DNA from: Molossus alvarezi
Taxonomy: Eukaryota > Chordata > Mammalia > Chiroptera > Molossidae
Assembly (NCBI GenBank): GCA_037176705.1
Contig: CM073885.1
Span: 165,034,290-165,098,289 of the forward strand
Reading direction: 5' to 3'
DNA length: 64,000 nt
The notes beneath the pieces are model-generated. The model was not told where the DNA came from. It did no database searches and worked only from the letters and a program-made list of their open reading frames with translations. The position numbers and the translations under genes were made by a program. Shown in pieces: positions 12,758-23,732 of the stretch. The stretch's first letter is position 1; each line of letters begins with the position of its first letter.

Positions 12758-12886
12758 CTGAAGACGACGCAGTGTATGTGGCATGGAAACCATCAGAATT
12801 CAGACTGGAATCAGAGACGAACCTCAGAGTCAGAGCCCGGCTGAAGGAGGTGATGGGCTGTGGCATGGAGTTGCCACAATAGCGGC
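12758..12886 (-). CDS. CUBN: CUBN exon: last part of CUB11
   Basis: The exon is 129 bp, phase 1 on both sides: two bases, 42 codons starting [19 protein letters not shown] and ending YTASSS, then one base. It supplies the fourth cysteine (RYCGN), the LRFVSDSS strand with the last calcium-ligand Asp, and the closing GFHATY strand. The acceptor is ATATTTAG and the donor GTAAGA. The last base makes Ala with the next exon, directly before the CGG of CUB12. All three CUB11 exons are multiples of three with equal phases. Confidence 0.93.
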
Positions 12887-13252
12887 CTAAATATGAAAAT
12901 AATGACAAGGAGAATAAAAGCTAACACGGCATAGGCCATTATTTCCAGGAAACAAGGATTTACTAGCAACACGAAAATCCAAAGCAAACAGAGGAAATCA
13001 CTATTAGGAGAACCATTGAAATCGGGTCAGTGCTTGAGACAATGCCTGAGAATTAATAAGAAACTACAAATACAAGCAGAGGAAAGAAGATTTATAAACA
13101 TGACAAAGGACATTAGGGGAAGATAAGAACAATGTAGGTGACCTGGCTCCCAATGTAACCAATGCTAAAATCTCTAGCACAGTAGGTACCTGCACAAATA
13201 AATGCACCAAAAAATACTTAAAAGCAAAATGTTACAGGCAAGACAAGTGTGG

Positions 13253-13486
13253 ATGCTGGAACAAGAATACTTGGCTTGAACTCCTAGCTCTGCCATGTAC
13301 TAGCCACGTGACCTGGGCAAGTTATTCAAGTTCTCTGTGCCTCAATTTCCTCACTTGAGAAAAGAGACTATCGCTAAACAATGAAACCTGTATCTTAAAG
13401 GTATGAGGATTCATTGAGCTACTATTTATTAAGTCCTTAGAGAAACACCCAGCACAAGGTGAATTCTGGATGTGTTTGTTAAATAA
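13253..13486 (+). repeat. MIR SINE
   Basis: An almost complete ancient MIR is visible: CTAGCTCTGCCATGTACTAG, GTGACCTGGGCAAGTTATTC, the core CCTCAATTTCCTCA, and a decayed GTTAAATAAT end. The remaining intron from 12887 to 13252 is unassigned. Confidence 0.85.
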
Positions 13487-13782
13487 TATACCCTCATTCT
13501 TGGTCAAATGTTTATAGATAAAAAGCAATACAATCAGAAGTGGGCACAGAGCAGAGAGTATTCATTGACTGATTGCCCACTTCTGGAGAATCTTTAAATA
13601 ACCTGAGATCATTTTGTTTGAGGACATTTCAGGAACAGATAGCAACATTTAGTTGCATTGGGATGTCTTGCAAACCGAATTCTGGATTATTTATTTATTT
13701 AATTATGTTTTTTTTTTTTTCTTCCACTGAGGACAAAGCCAGAAAAAAAAAAAAAAACATGCTCTCTTTGAAGGTAAGAACC

Positions 13783-14057
13783 GTGGTCAAATATTTTTTT
13801 TTTTTATCCTCACCTGAGGACATTTTTTTTTTCCCTGATATTTTGTTCAGATAGAGTGGGAGGGAGAGAAAGAGAAAGAAACATCAATGTGAAAGGGACA
13901 CATCAAGTGGTTGCCACCCATACGACCCAACCGGAGCAGGGGACAAACTGCAACCGAGGTACATGCCCTTAGCGGGAACCGAACCCCTTTCCCTCCAGAC
14001 CGCAGGCCGATGCTCTAACCGCTGAGCCAAACTGGCCAGGGCCTGTGGTCAAATATT
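13783..14057 (-). repeat. Bat Ves-like SINE, long-tail type, with perfect duplication
   Basis: The minus-strand SINE at 13796-14044 is full length, from the A-tail (T-run in plus) to the head AACTGGCCAGGGC. GTGGTCAAATATT flanks it at 13783-13795 and 14045-14057, 13 of 13. An older A/T-run pair at 13709-13757 upstream may be a decayed repeat. Confidence 0.93.
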
Positions 14058-14357
14058 ATCAAGATATTTCTCACAGAATGCTACTTAATGTTGAGGTAGA
14101 CTGCATTTCACTACTACCTAAAGTGTTCGCAACTTTAAAATTTTTAAACATGCAGAAATTATTCACATCCTTGCATATGAACAAGCTGTTCCTTGAATCC
14201 CATTTCTTACCCCCTAATTATCTTTATTTGGCTTATGCTGCTCTTCATGTGTATCGGCAACATGCTAACCTTGAATGACGGCACACACATATGCAAGCAC
14301 GTAAATACAACCCAGTCGAGGCCACAGATGGAAAGGAGAGGGCTCCCGCCACAGTAC

Positions 14358-14468
14358 CTCGGAGGGGCGCGTCATCATAATTGCCATCCAAAACTTCTAA
14401 AACGTCTCCTGAGCAGTTTGTGCTGCTTTCAAGTCCAAAGTGGGTAAAGGAGAGGGTTATATGATTAA
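14358..14468 (-). CDS. CUBN: CUBN exon: middle of CUB11
   Basis: The exon is 111 bp, phase 1 on both sides: two bases making Phe with the previous exon, 36 codons from NHITLSFTHFGLESSTNC to NYDDAPLR, then one base of Gly. It carries the third cysteine (TNCSGD) with the C-x-x-D calcium ligand and an N-C-S sequon. The acceptor CTTACAG is strong. The donor is GTACTG after CGAG, weak at intron positions +4 to +6 compared with the GTAAGT used elsewhere in this gene. It lies 0.3 kb upstream, in gene orientation, of a same-strand SINE. Confidence 0.92.
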
Positions 14469-16218
14469 CTGTAAGACAAAAGAGAAGCCTATTTAATAAA
14501 GTTCTCCCGCAGGCGAGCAGTGAATCGGGCGGATGTGCACAGGGGTTGAGGGGATGGAGAGGGGAAGTGGCCAGGGCTCTGCCCCAAGCTGTCCTCTGAG
14601 GATGAACAGAATGTACACTGTTGCAAACGCCTATAGAATCTGAAATGCTAATAAAGAAGAGGACTCCTGGGTAGGTTTACTCCATGCACTATAGGGAATA
14701 GCTTGTTGAAAGATAGTCTTTATACCTTTTTATACCTGCCATAACTATGTTCTTCTCCTAAGTACTTTTCTCAACAGAATCGTTCCTTTAAATCCTGGTT
14801 CTTTATGTGTGCTTGTAAACAGGACACGTTTCTTTCTGGCACTCACATCCTGCCCAGTGCTGTAGCTTTACTGTAAGGCCAGGGCCCTGAGGTTCAGAGT
14901 CATTTAAAAAGAAAGCTCTGAATTACGTGCAGAACAGCAAGTGCCCGGGGATGTTTTCCTTTTGTTGTTCTTCCAGGGTCCCTAGTCTTCAGAATAGGTT
15001 CTTTCCTTGCTGCTGGCTGTGAACCAGTAAGATCTCATCCAAATGTTTTACAGCTCATTATAAATCCTGGTCAAGTGCAGAACTGCTGGCTTAAGGCAGG
15101 GCCTCCTGACCCAAGGCTGTTCCTGCAGGCCAGCAGCCTGCTTTGGGGCCCCATGCTCCAGGCCGCCATTGGCTCAGGGTTACATCGCCAACCTCCAAAT
15201 CCTATGCATGTCAGTAAAGATTCCATTTGTTAACTCTTGACATCCCTGGGAAATGCGTTAGAGAATATTAAAGCCAAACTTGTCATTTTTTTGGATTAGC
15301 TAACGGGGCCTCATTAGTTTAAGTGACTTTCCTATTATCACACAGGTCATTAGTGATCGAGTGGAGTTGAGAGCTTAATGTCTTTCTCACATTATGTCTG
15401 AAATCATAAATATTTCCTGAAAACCTCAAGGAAGGGCAGGGCTCATCTGAAACTAGATTTGTAACAGCCCCAGGGTCACATTCTTTGCAGTCACTTTTCT
15501 GGAGTCTGTAAGGGTCTCCTCACTCTCTTTCTCTGTAAAATGTGAAGGCTTTTCCACCAGATTATTACCGGGTTTGAAAATGAGATTCTGGGAATCCAAA
15601 CACAAAATAATGTAAGTATTCATTAAGTGTTTCTTCCAGGTCTGTGCTGGGATTTTCTTTTATCTTTTTCTAATATGTGCACTGCAGGAGAGACGGACCA
15701 GGTTCTAAAATTAACCTCCACTTTGATTAAATATCAATGCGCTCAGGGCACTGCATTCCCAAACTATGAGTTATTCATTTTCCAGTCTATGCTTCTATTA
15801 ATTTATCCACTTAGCAACTGCTTTTGTGCATCTACTACACTCAAGGCACTCGTGTCCAAAACTATTTATTTATTTATGAATTATTGTTGCTTACCCCTAG
15901 TCTCCCATGCCTGTCAATACAGCAAGGTGATAGGGTGGGATTTTGTTTGTTTTTTTGTTTGTTTGTTTTTTTATGCTTGGCTTGAAACTTAAAACAAATT
16001 TTAAATTAAGAACAAAAAGTAAAATCACTTCCCTATCAAATTAGGAAATGTTTGTTCTTGTGAAGAGCAGGCATTGGGATGTCCGGAAAAAAGAAAAAAA
16101 AAAAAAGAGGAAGGCCATCGATTGTTACCTCGGGGGAGATAAGAACATTAGTCACAGAGGGACTTTCCCAGACACCGTCCGTCCTGGAACCCTTTTCCTC
16201 TTTGGTTTTGTTACTTAC
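14469..16218. other. 1.75-kb intron
   Basis: This CUBN intron lies inside CUB11. A MIR fragment in minus orientation sits at about 15288-15385 (CACACAGGTCATTAGTG). T-rich and GTTT-repeat bits occur at 15943-15972 and an A-run at 16086-16103. No other element is recognised. Confidence 0.55.
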
Positions 16219-16332
16219 ATGGAGGTTGAGCTTGAATTATCCAGCTGCAGTTCTGATTGTCCGGATACTTGGCAGGGAACAATGGAGAGGATATTGTACC
16301 AAACGAGTTGGTGAGGATGTAGCCTCCACAGA
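16219..16332 (-). CDS. CUBN: CUBN exon: first part of CUB11
   Basis: The exon is 114 bp, entered and left in phase 1: two bases, 37 codons from [19 protein letters not shown] to QAQPP, then one base. CUB11 is the only domain here split over three exons. Cysteines one and two are present (CGGY, QNCSW). The residue before the second Cys is Asn, in place of the Glu or Asp seen in CUB9, CUB10 and CUB12; it makes an N-C-S glycosylation sequon. The acceptor is CCTCAG, lying next to an (AC)n tract in the intron; the donor is GTAAGT. Length is a multiple of three, so skipping would keep frame. Confidence 0.93.
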
Positions 16333-16336
16333 CTGA

Positions 16337-16362
16337 GGACACAAACACACACACACACACTC
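16337..16362. repeat. (AC)n microsatellite
   Basis: A short run of about ten AC units sits a few bases upstream, in gene orientation, of the acceptor of the CUB11 first exon. In gene sense it reads as GT repeats within the acceptor region. Confidence 0.85.
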
Positions 16363-16659
16363 GTCATGTACTTTGGATGGCCACTGACTATGCACAGCAA
16401 TTATCTGATGAATTGAACACAGAATGGATTTTTCCTTATTTCCAAAACTCAGGCCAACAAAGCAATCTGCCAAGCAAGCTGTGCGTAAACCACAAGAAAA
16501 TGGTTTTTCACTGTATATTTATAACAATAGACTTCAATTATCAAAGTAGGGAGTGACATAAAACAGCAGATTAATTGGCTATGAATCGACTGATCACTCA
16601 AACAAACCCTGGCATTGATTCACTTCCTTTGCCTACTCATAAATTACAGGTCTGGAAAT

Positions 16660-17227
16660 TATGTCTTTACGGATACCTTTCTCTAGGGAAATCAATACGC
16701 CATTGAACAAGACTTCCCAGGAATGGCTGCGAGTTATCAGAGAAGCAAGACTCCGTGGGGGCGCAGAAGAGGAAGAGTCTGCTGCCAGTGAGAGCGGAAA
16801 CGGAGGCGCACGGGGGACAGTGGCAACGGGGGAGCTGGGAGGAAGAGTAGCTCAGGGCACAGCAGCTTGAGTAACAGCAGCACGGAGGATGGGGAGGACT
16901 GCACCTACACAGACTTGGCCGAAGCGCAGGGCACTGCGGGGTGTTGGAGGTGACCCTGAATAAAAGATCGGAGCAGGTTCCAGTGCCCTTGGGTAACGTT
17001 TGGGGGAGCTCAGGCTCCATTCCATAGGTAGTGCGGTGCCCAGTACTGTCACTTTCAAGGGCATGATTAGAATGAGGCTTTTGCCAGTTGACTTTAAAGG
17101 AAGACGGGGAAAGGGTGGGTGAGATCCGGGAGGTTGTTATAATAGTGCAAGAGAAGACCTACTGGGGACGTTGTTTTACTCTAGTGCAACACGTGAGTGA
17201 TTAATTAAATGAAAAAAAAAAAAAAAA
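16660..17227 (+). other. CpG-rich block ending in an A-run, possible retrocopy
   Basis: From about 16720 to 17050 the intron becomes GC- and CpG-rich. One plus frame reads SSSGHSSLSNSSTEDGEDC and another, 16661-16870, is open for 69 codons. An ATTAAA at about 17205 is followed by an A-run at 17212-17227. That layout would suit an old processed retrocopy, but I recognise no parent gene and found no target duplication. It could also be ordinary intron. Confidence 0.25.
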
Positions 17228-18072
17228 TGTGTTCAGAAACCGTTCTACTTTGGAAGCACAGGAGTGATTGCTCTGTGCAGTCTGTCTTACTCTAACGTGC
17301 ACAGGGCGTCTTTGGGAGAGCTGGATCCAGAAACTCTCCCGAGCCAGGGCTCTGGCCTGTAGAAAGCCAGCAAGGGCACTGAAACCGACAAATGACTAAG
17401 TGGACTAAACAAACTGAAAAGACAAGGGTCATCTGACAAAAATCAGAGGCCTACTGAAGCCAACTAACAACTCTTCTTGTTCTGGGTTCCATCTCTGACA
17501 TAGCAGAATAAAGGGTTAATCCCTATGAATTACCAGATAAAAAGCAATGGGTAAAAAAAAAAAGCCTCAGAGGAAGAACTGGAAAGTGGTGATTTAAGAA
17601 CACAAACAACGGAAAACAACATTGGCAGATGGACAATGGCAGGATTCTAGGGTTAGAATCTGACCCTATATTACAAGCAAGTCTTGTCATTTATAGTGGT
17701 ATACTTCCATCTGATGTAAACACTTGGATAAATGCTAGGTAATTTATCTATGGATAAATATATTTGGATAGACACTTTTAAAAAAAATCATAACTGTAAG
17801 TATTAAAGCTACTTTTAAGTCATATTCTGAAAATGTGTTTGAGAGCTATAGAGATTCCAAGGAAGTTAGCACCAAGTTAGACAAGGGTAAATGGAAAGGA
17901 TCAGCAATTGGAGTAACTGCAAATTGTAGTTCCTTGGTTCTGCTTAAGTTGTTGCATATTAAGTAGAAAGCTGGGACCAAGGTGTAAGGATTGGTTTCAT
18001 TTTCTTGTAGCATCAAGAGAGGCACTTAAGGACAGATGACCTGTGCCTCGGAGAGACCCACCCAGTACCTAC
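17228..18072. other. Intron, unassigned
   Basis: Unique-looking intron sequence with no recognisable element. Confidence 0.4.
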
Positions 18073-18232
18073 CTTGCCTGAAATGAGCTCGGAAGCCCCT
18101 GCTCTGTCTGGAAGGACCAGACTGAAATCTCACAAACAGGCTGTTTGCTGAAGAGGTGATGGGGCTAGTCAGCTGCTGCCTTCCACACCCACGGGCAAGG
18201 CGGGTAGTTGCGGAGCTCACACCATCATATAC
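18073..18232 (-). CDS. CUBN: CUBN exon: second half of CUB10
   Basis: The exon is 160 bp: 53 codons from [17 protein letters not shown] to GFRAHFRQ plus one base. It carries the fourth cysteine of CUB10 (RGCGR). Where most CUB domains have F-x-S-D before the last strand, this one reads FQSGPS, so a second calcium ligand is missing. The acceptor is TTTGTAG and the donor GTAGGT. The exon is separated from the first half of its own domain by a 21.4 kb intron, the longest complete intron in the window. The last base joins TC of the next exon to give Val before the first Cys of CUB11. Confidence 0.92.
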
Positions 18233-18922
18233 CTACAAAGAAGACAACAGGGAAAATGATGGTTCAGAACCTCACACTTGCATCTGTAAGGCCCATGGTC
18301 CACGGACTATCGGTACATGGATGAGCTGGTGGAAAACAACACATTTGTTGGATCGAGTGTTTTATTCTGTTGTCATGTCATAGAGTTCCATGGGAGTGTC
18401 TGAGTCTTTGGCCATTTCTAGGGACATGCTAAGGATTTCAGTAGGAGTGTCTCTGCCAGAGGCATGTTAGATCTCCAGGTGTCTTTGTAAACACCTCTCT
18501 CAGAGCCCTCCGTCCTCCTCGGACCCCAGGACAGTCACATCATAGGCCAAACTCACAACATGTACTGAAAATGTTGGATGCAAGAATAAATAGTGGAGCG
18601 AATTGATGAAGAAGCATGATGAGTAACCATTCCTTTTCAGAAGCCCAACATTTGCTGGCACTTTTTGTTCTTCACAGGGTCGTGGTCAAGAAAGAAGAGA
18701 AATGGCACAGCTCACTCAAATGATATAGTGATGTGAGTTTGACTTAGAAAATTACTTCAAAGATTAAGAAAATTTATTGGACTTTGTGTCTGCCCAGGAT
18801 GCTGGGACTAGGTGATTTCCCATACTTACCAATGGAATAGAGTTTTCATTACATGCACTCAAAATTGCTGTATTGGTTTGTGAAATTGAAGCTTGCTCGT
18901 TTCTTTGGAACTCTGTGTGTCT
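18233..18922. other. Start of 21.4-kb intron region, unassigned
   Basis: Nothing beyond unique intron sequence is seen before the SINE that follows. Confidence 0.4.
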
Positions 18923-19141
18923 GGTGTAAATTTTTTTCTTTATTGATTTTAGAGACAGAGGATGGGAGAGGAAGAGAGAGACAGAAACATCGATGAGAGA
19001 GAACATCGACTGGCTGCCTCCTTCATGCCCCCCACTGGGGATTTGGCCCACAACCTGGGCATGTGCTCTGACTGAGAATCGAACCAGCACCAAGAGGTGC
19101 TGAACCACTGAGCCATACTAGCCAGGCCGGTGTGAAATTTT
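18923..19141 (-). repeat. Bat Ves-like SINE, short-tail type, with duplication
   Basis: The minus-strand copy spans about 18936-19128, with head ACTAGCCAGGCC in plus and tail TTTCTTTATTGATTTTAGAG. The imperfect duplication GGTGTAAATTTTT (18923-18935) matches GGTGTGAAATTTT (19129-19141). Confidence 0.9.
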
Positions 19142-19192
19142 AATGCTCTTACATGTAAACCAGTGGTAAATGAGTTCTTTTGTTTGAGTGAT

Positions 19193-19430
19193 CATAATAA
19201 TAGCAACTGTTCATCAAGTACTTACTATGTGCTAAGAACTGGATTCAGCTCTTCACATACATTATCCCATATTCTTCTCCCAAGAATCCTTCCATTTTTA
19301 ACAAGAGCACAACTGATGCACCACAAACCCAAGTAATGGGCACAAAGGCCAAGTCACACATTCCCAAGAGGGAGCAGGTCATATGGAGCCAGACGGCTGG
19401 TTTCTAGAGCACAGAATCGAAACTCATTTT
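19193..19430 (-). repeat. MIR SINE
   Basis: Minus-strand MIR: plus reads AAGTACTTACTATGTGCTAA, then CTTCACATACATTATC, a decayed core and a GGAGCCAGACGGCTGG end. Confidence 0.75.
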
Positions 19431-22110
19431 GTCCAAGGTAAGATATCAATTAAGGAGAATAGATGCATCACCTGGCCAACTACCAGAGTGGATTAAAATA
19501 TGAAATTAAAATACAGTTGTTTCACTCAGAATAAATTGTTATTTATATAGAAAAAGAAAGTCTTGGGGGAAATTTAGAGTTCAGAGATTTAATACAAGGA
19601 AGGGACACACTAATGACTTTAAATACCTAGTGATGATTACAATAAGTGTTCTCTTTGGCAAATAAGTATGATTGAGAGGCTATTCTCAGTTGAATTTATA
19701 CAAGTACATGAATCAAACATTAAGAGTTTTTAACTCTCTCACAAGGGAGGCTTAAGACTTAACAATAATAAATTTTAAGTAAATGAGATTCTGAAAGAGC
19801 AATTACTTTCTTTTTTTAAATTAATGTCCAAAGTTTAAATCTATATGTCCAATAAATAAAACATTAAAAGTGATTTTTATTCAACATTTAAAGATAAATT
19901 CTAAATTATACTTGCTTAACCAATTCAAAATATACTTGCCAATCTAATACGACTACTTTCTTTGAACATTTTGGACACCTTAACTAGTAGTCAAAATAAC
20001 ATATAAACTATTATTACAGAATCTCTTATGATATTTACACTTCACTCTACTTTCAAATATTACCATCATTGGTTTTTTATTATTTCTATAATTAGTTTTT
20101 TACTTTCCCAAGGTTATAACTATAACAACCTAGGATATCAGTAATGTTATATTAATACTCGCTTTAGAGACTAACTTCTAGAACGTCTGGGGTTACAGGC
20201 TCTAGGCAATACACCGATTGATTCTTGGTCATGACTACTTGCTTCTCTTAAGGTGATTTGTTTGTTTGTTTTTGTTTGTGTAGAACATGTCTTAAACTCT
20301 AGTGGAACACCAGGGTTCTATGAGGTTTACAGACACCCCACCAAGCAACAACAACACACTCATTCAGATTTTTATAGGTCCATGAACTTACAAAAAGCAA
20401 GGCCTTTCAAGTCTCCTTTATTTCTCCCTAAATTCAGAGCTGTTGTGAGTGAATGGATGTTGTTCTTTGCCTTCTTAAATTCTTTTTTTCCCCCTCTGGA
20501 TGATTGCAAACCTCTTAAGCCAAAATAAGTAAATAAGCAAGTAAATTAAATAAAGTAAAGAGTAAGGTAGAAAGTTAAGGCGTCACATGAATGAGCCCAT
20601 GCCTGGGGACCCTTTGAGAGGTACCCATCTTCCAGGGGTTCTCCATGTTTTCCAGCCCCCAAAGACCCTGGAATTACAGGACTTCTGCTGAAGTGTGTAT
20701 GGCTGAAGCATCGCTTTACAAGGAATGGATCCTAGGTAGAAGGTTTCCAAACATCCCCAAATCCAAAGTATATACCAAAACACCATAAATATGATAAACA
20801 ATTATACAAACACTATCACAAACACTAAAACTTAGTCCTCAACATTATGTGATTTTTAGAAAATGATTAAAGTGAGACTTAACAAGTGTGCTAGCTACTA
20901 AAGTATTGTCTCAGCCGGTGGAAGCTAGTGACAATGGGAGCTAGTGATCCAAGAGTCAGGAGCTTAATTCTTTCTCCAATTTCTACATTAGATCATGTTA
21001 CTTTTCTTTAAAATGCTTTCGAGAGTTATTAAGTTATATGTACCTAATTGTTCTTGTATAAAGTGTAATACCTCAGGTTATCAAGGAGACAGGTGATTTT
21101 TTTTAATAGTCTGGAATAGCAATTCTTTTATTTAAGAGTGTTGTTAACACCTGTAATATCAAATCAATTTAGGTTTTCATTTTAAAATTATAAGGAAAAA
21201 AATGCAAGGAAGAAAATATAGGGATATTGTTCCTATTTATTTAAAATTCGAAAGTCATGAAAATTATCAATATTCATTTTCCCTTACTTCCACTTAGTGT
21301 CTAAGATAGAGCTCACAAACTAGATTACTATTGGCTACACGTATAACACAGTCATGTAACTTATAGATATATAATAGAATTCTTATTGAATTCTACTGCT
21401 GAGATTTTTTTCAGGCATGGGAATTGATTTTCTGGTCTGATATTAATAAAATAAAATTTTGAAGTTGAATCCACAAAAGAAAAAGTGGCCACCATCCTTG
21501 AGAGTTCCAACTACAGGGGCTCTGAGAACAGGCAAATCTAGTTACGTGGTAATTCAATTTCTATGGAAAAGTTGGTCTCCTTAGAAAGTATCCAGAGTTC
21601 TGCAAGATACCAGCTTACACATTCAGAATACCAAACCTTAATGTGATCATATGAAAATAGAAGATGTTTTAAAAGAAAAGAAGCTGCTATGTCATGGATG
21701 ATAAATATGTGGTGTTCAAATAAGCCTCTGCACAGAAAGGATAAGGTTGAGAAACCCAGAGTGGAGAAAAACCTGCCTCTGTCATGGAGCAGAGTGTAGC
21801 AGGCATGACAGAGGGTAGAGGAGGCTCTTCACAGTGGGTGACAGGTCAGTGGGGCTGCTTTCTGGGCAGGCTTTCTACATTCTGGTCCCCAAGGGCAACG
21901 GAGGAGGGTCCAGTCACAGGGCACAGGCCAGGCCACACGCGCAGCGCCCAGGTGCCTTCTCACTGACTGTACCAGCCTTCCACCAGCCGTGAGAGCACAC
22001 GGAAAGTGGGAGGTGGGCAGAGCACATCGGACCAATCCCCAAGGCCCAAAGTATTCAGAACACATGACATTTCCAATGCCGTCAGGAACCTCTGTAGTGT
22101 AGCGTCCATA
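19431..22110. other. AT-rich intron, unassigned
   Basis: This is 2.7 kb of AT-rich unique-looking sequence. A short GTTT-repeat run lies near 20258-20280. No open frame has a recognisable product. Confidence 0.4.
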
Positions 22111-22509
22111 CCCTAAAGCCAGTGATTTTCCAACCATGGGCCACAAGAATTTTTTTTTTTGGTACATGCCCCTAGCGGGAACCGAACCCAGGACTCTCTG
22201 GTCCACAGGTCGATGCTCCAACCGCTGAGCCAAACCGGCCAGGGCTACACAAGAATATTTAAATAAGAATTTTTAAAACATGCAATACCTGACAATTTAG
22301 TCAGAGGCACTGACCTCTTTTCCCTTGGATTGTCAAATTTAAAAAAATTACAACAGCCAACATAATAGTCTCCTGGTGTGAATGAATCAAAATTATACTT
22401 TTTTTTTCTCAGATCATCAAAAAATAAATATTTTGGTGTGCCGCAGAATTTTAGTTATTAGTTTAGGGGTGCCATGAGGTGAGAAAGGTCGAAAATCGCT
22501 GCCCTAAGT
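22111..22509. mobile_element. hAT-type MITE with nested SINE head
   Basis: Terminal inverted repeats CAGTGATTTTCCAACC at 22120 and, read inward from 22501, CAGCGATTTTCGACC bound about 276 bp of DNA once the nested SINE is removed. Flanks CCCTAAAG (22111-22118) and CCCTAAGT (22502-22509) fit an aged 8-bp hAT duplication. The interior (GTGCCGCAGAATTTTAGTTA, ATCATCAAAAAATAAATATT) resembles non-autonomous hAT elements I recall from bat genomes. It has no transposase. Confidence 0.72.
22142..22256 (-). repeat. Head-only Ves-like SINE with own A-tail and duplication
   Basis: Bases 22151-22247 are a minus-strand copy of only the tRNA-like head of a long-tail SINE, from AGCCCTGGCC to GGGGCATGTACC. 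An A-run of about ten follows directly (T-run 22151-22160 in plus). CACAAGAAT flanks it at 22142-22150 and 22248-22256. It is therefore a retroposed 3'-truncated RNA, not a later deletion. Confidence 0.82.
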
Positions 22510-22937
22510 TCTAACCAGAAGTGAAAACTAAGTCAATCATTTATGAAGTTTCATATGGATGCTTTAAAATCTGAAGGAGATTTGGGTAAATGTCAGCCCT
22601 TTTCAAAGTTCACACATCTCCAGCATAAACTGGCATGAGGAGGAAAACTTCAAGAAAGAGACCAGCATCCCTTTCTGATGATATTTATAGAGGCTGACGG
22701 TCAGAGTCCTAAGGACTGGTAATTCGAGAAAATAAAGGAGGTAAGCAAAATAAACAATTTACCTTGCTGTACACTAAATGATGATAGAACTATGCATTAT
22801 TTTACAATATGCATTATTTAGAAGGTGGTGTCAGAATTTCTTTTAGAGAGATAAAGTGTTTATATAGTAAAACACCTTCACAGACTCTCAGGAAATGACT
22901 GTGAGAAATGTTTTTTGTTTGTTTGTTTTTGTTTTAT

Positions 22938-23100
22938 GTTATTGTAGACAAGTTTCTCTCCTCTCTATCCTCCAGCTTCCTAATCTGTAAAATGAAGTGA
23001 ACATGAGCACATAGCTAATATTGTTTATTGAATTAAATTAGTTAAAAGATATAAAGTATTTAGCATGGTTCCTAGCACACTGAAGTACTTAATAGATATT
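22938..23100 (+). repeat. MIR SINE fragment
   Basis: Plus-strand MIR 3' half: CTTCCTAATCTGTAAAATGA, then GTTCCTAGCACACTGAAGTA and AATAGATATTAG. Confidence 0.7.
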
Positions 23101-23334
23101 AGCCTCACCTATTAATGTGAGACAGAGGGAGAGCTAAATTGCTATTTAATAAACGAATAAAGTTTTAGCAGGGGTGGGTGGGACTGGAGAGCTATAAAGG
23201 CAAAATCAAAAAGTCCCAGGGGTGGAGGTTTGTCCAGCCATGTGGATGAAGCAGGAGCCTGAGCAGGAGACGTAATCCATGGAAATTACGCAACTGGGAT
23301 TGTGGGGGCGGCGACTTCTGACCTGGCTCCAGTG

Positions 23335-23732
23335 ATTCATGCCTCTATGCAACCTCCTCCCTGGCATGTGGAATGGACCTCGTGACTTGCTTCCAAAAAC
23401 TAGATTACAGGCAAAAGTAATAGATGTCACTTCCACGATCAGGTTATGGAAGATGGACACTTCCCCCGCGAAGCACTGTTCCTCCTGTTGGCACCCTCTG
23501 CCTCACTCTCCACTGCTGTCTCTACTGCTGTGCTGTGAGACCCCTGGAGAGAGGCCTGGGTGACAAGGAGCTGAGGGAGGCCTCCAGCCAATAGTCTGCA
23601 AGGAACTGTGAGCTCCGAAAGGCTCAGGTAAACCGCACCCGGATTCCTGACACAGAAACTGTAAAGGCTGTTGTTTTAAGCCATTAAGTTTTGGGATGAC
23701 TTTTATGTAGCAATAGATAACTAATATAGGGA
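23335..23732 (+). repeat. MaLR-like (MLT1-type) LTR
   Basis: Plus-strand sequence with GTGACTTGCTTCC, GATGTCACTTCC, CCGGATTCCTGACACAGAAA, TTGTTTTAAGCCATTAAGTT and the end AGATAACTAATATAGG is typical of old mammalian MaLR LTRs. The exact subfamily is from memory and uncertain. Confidence 0.6.
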
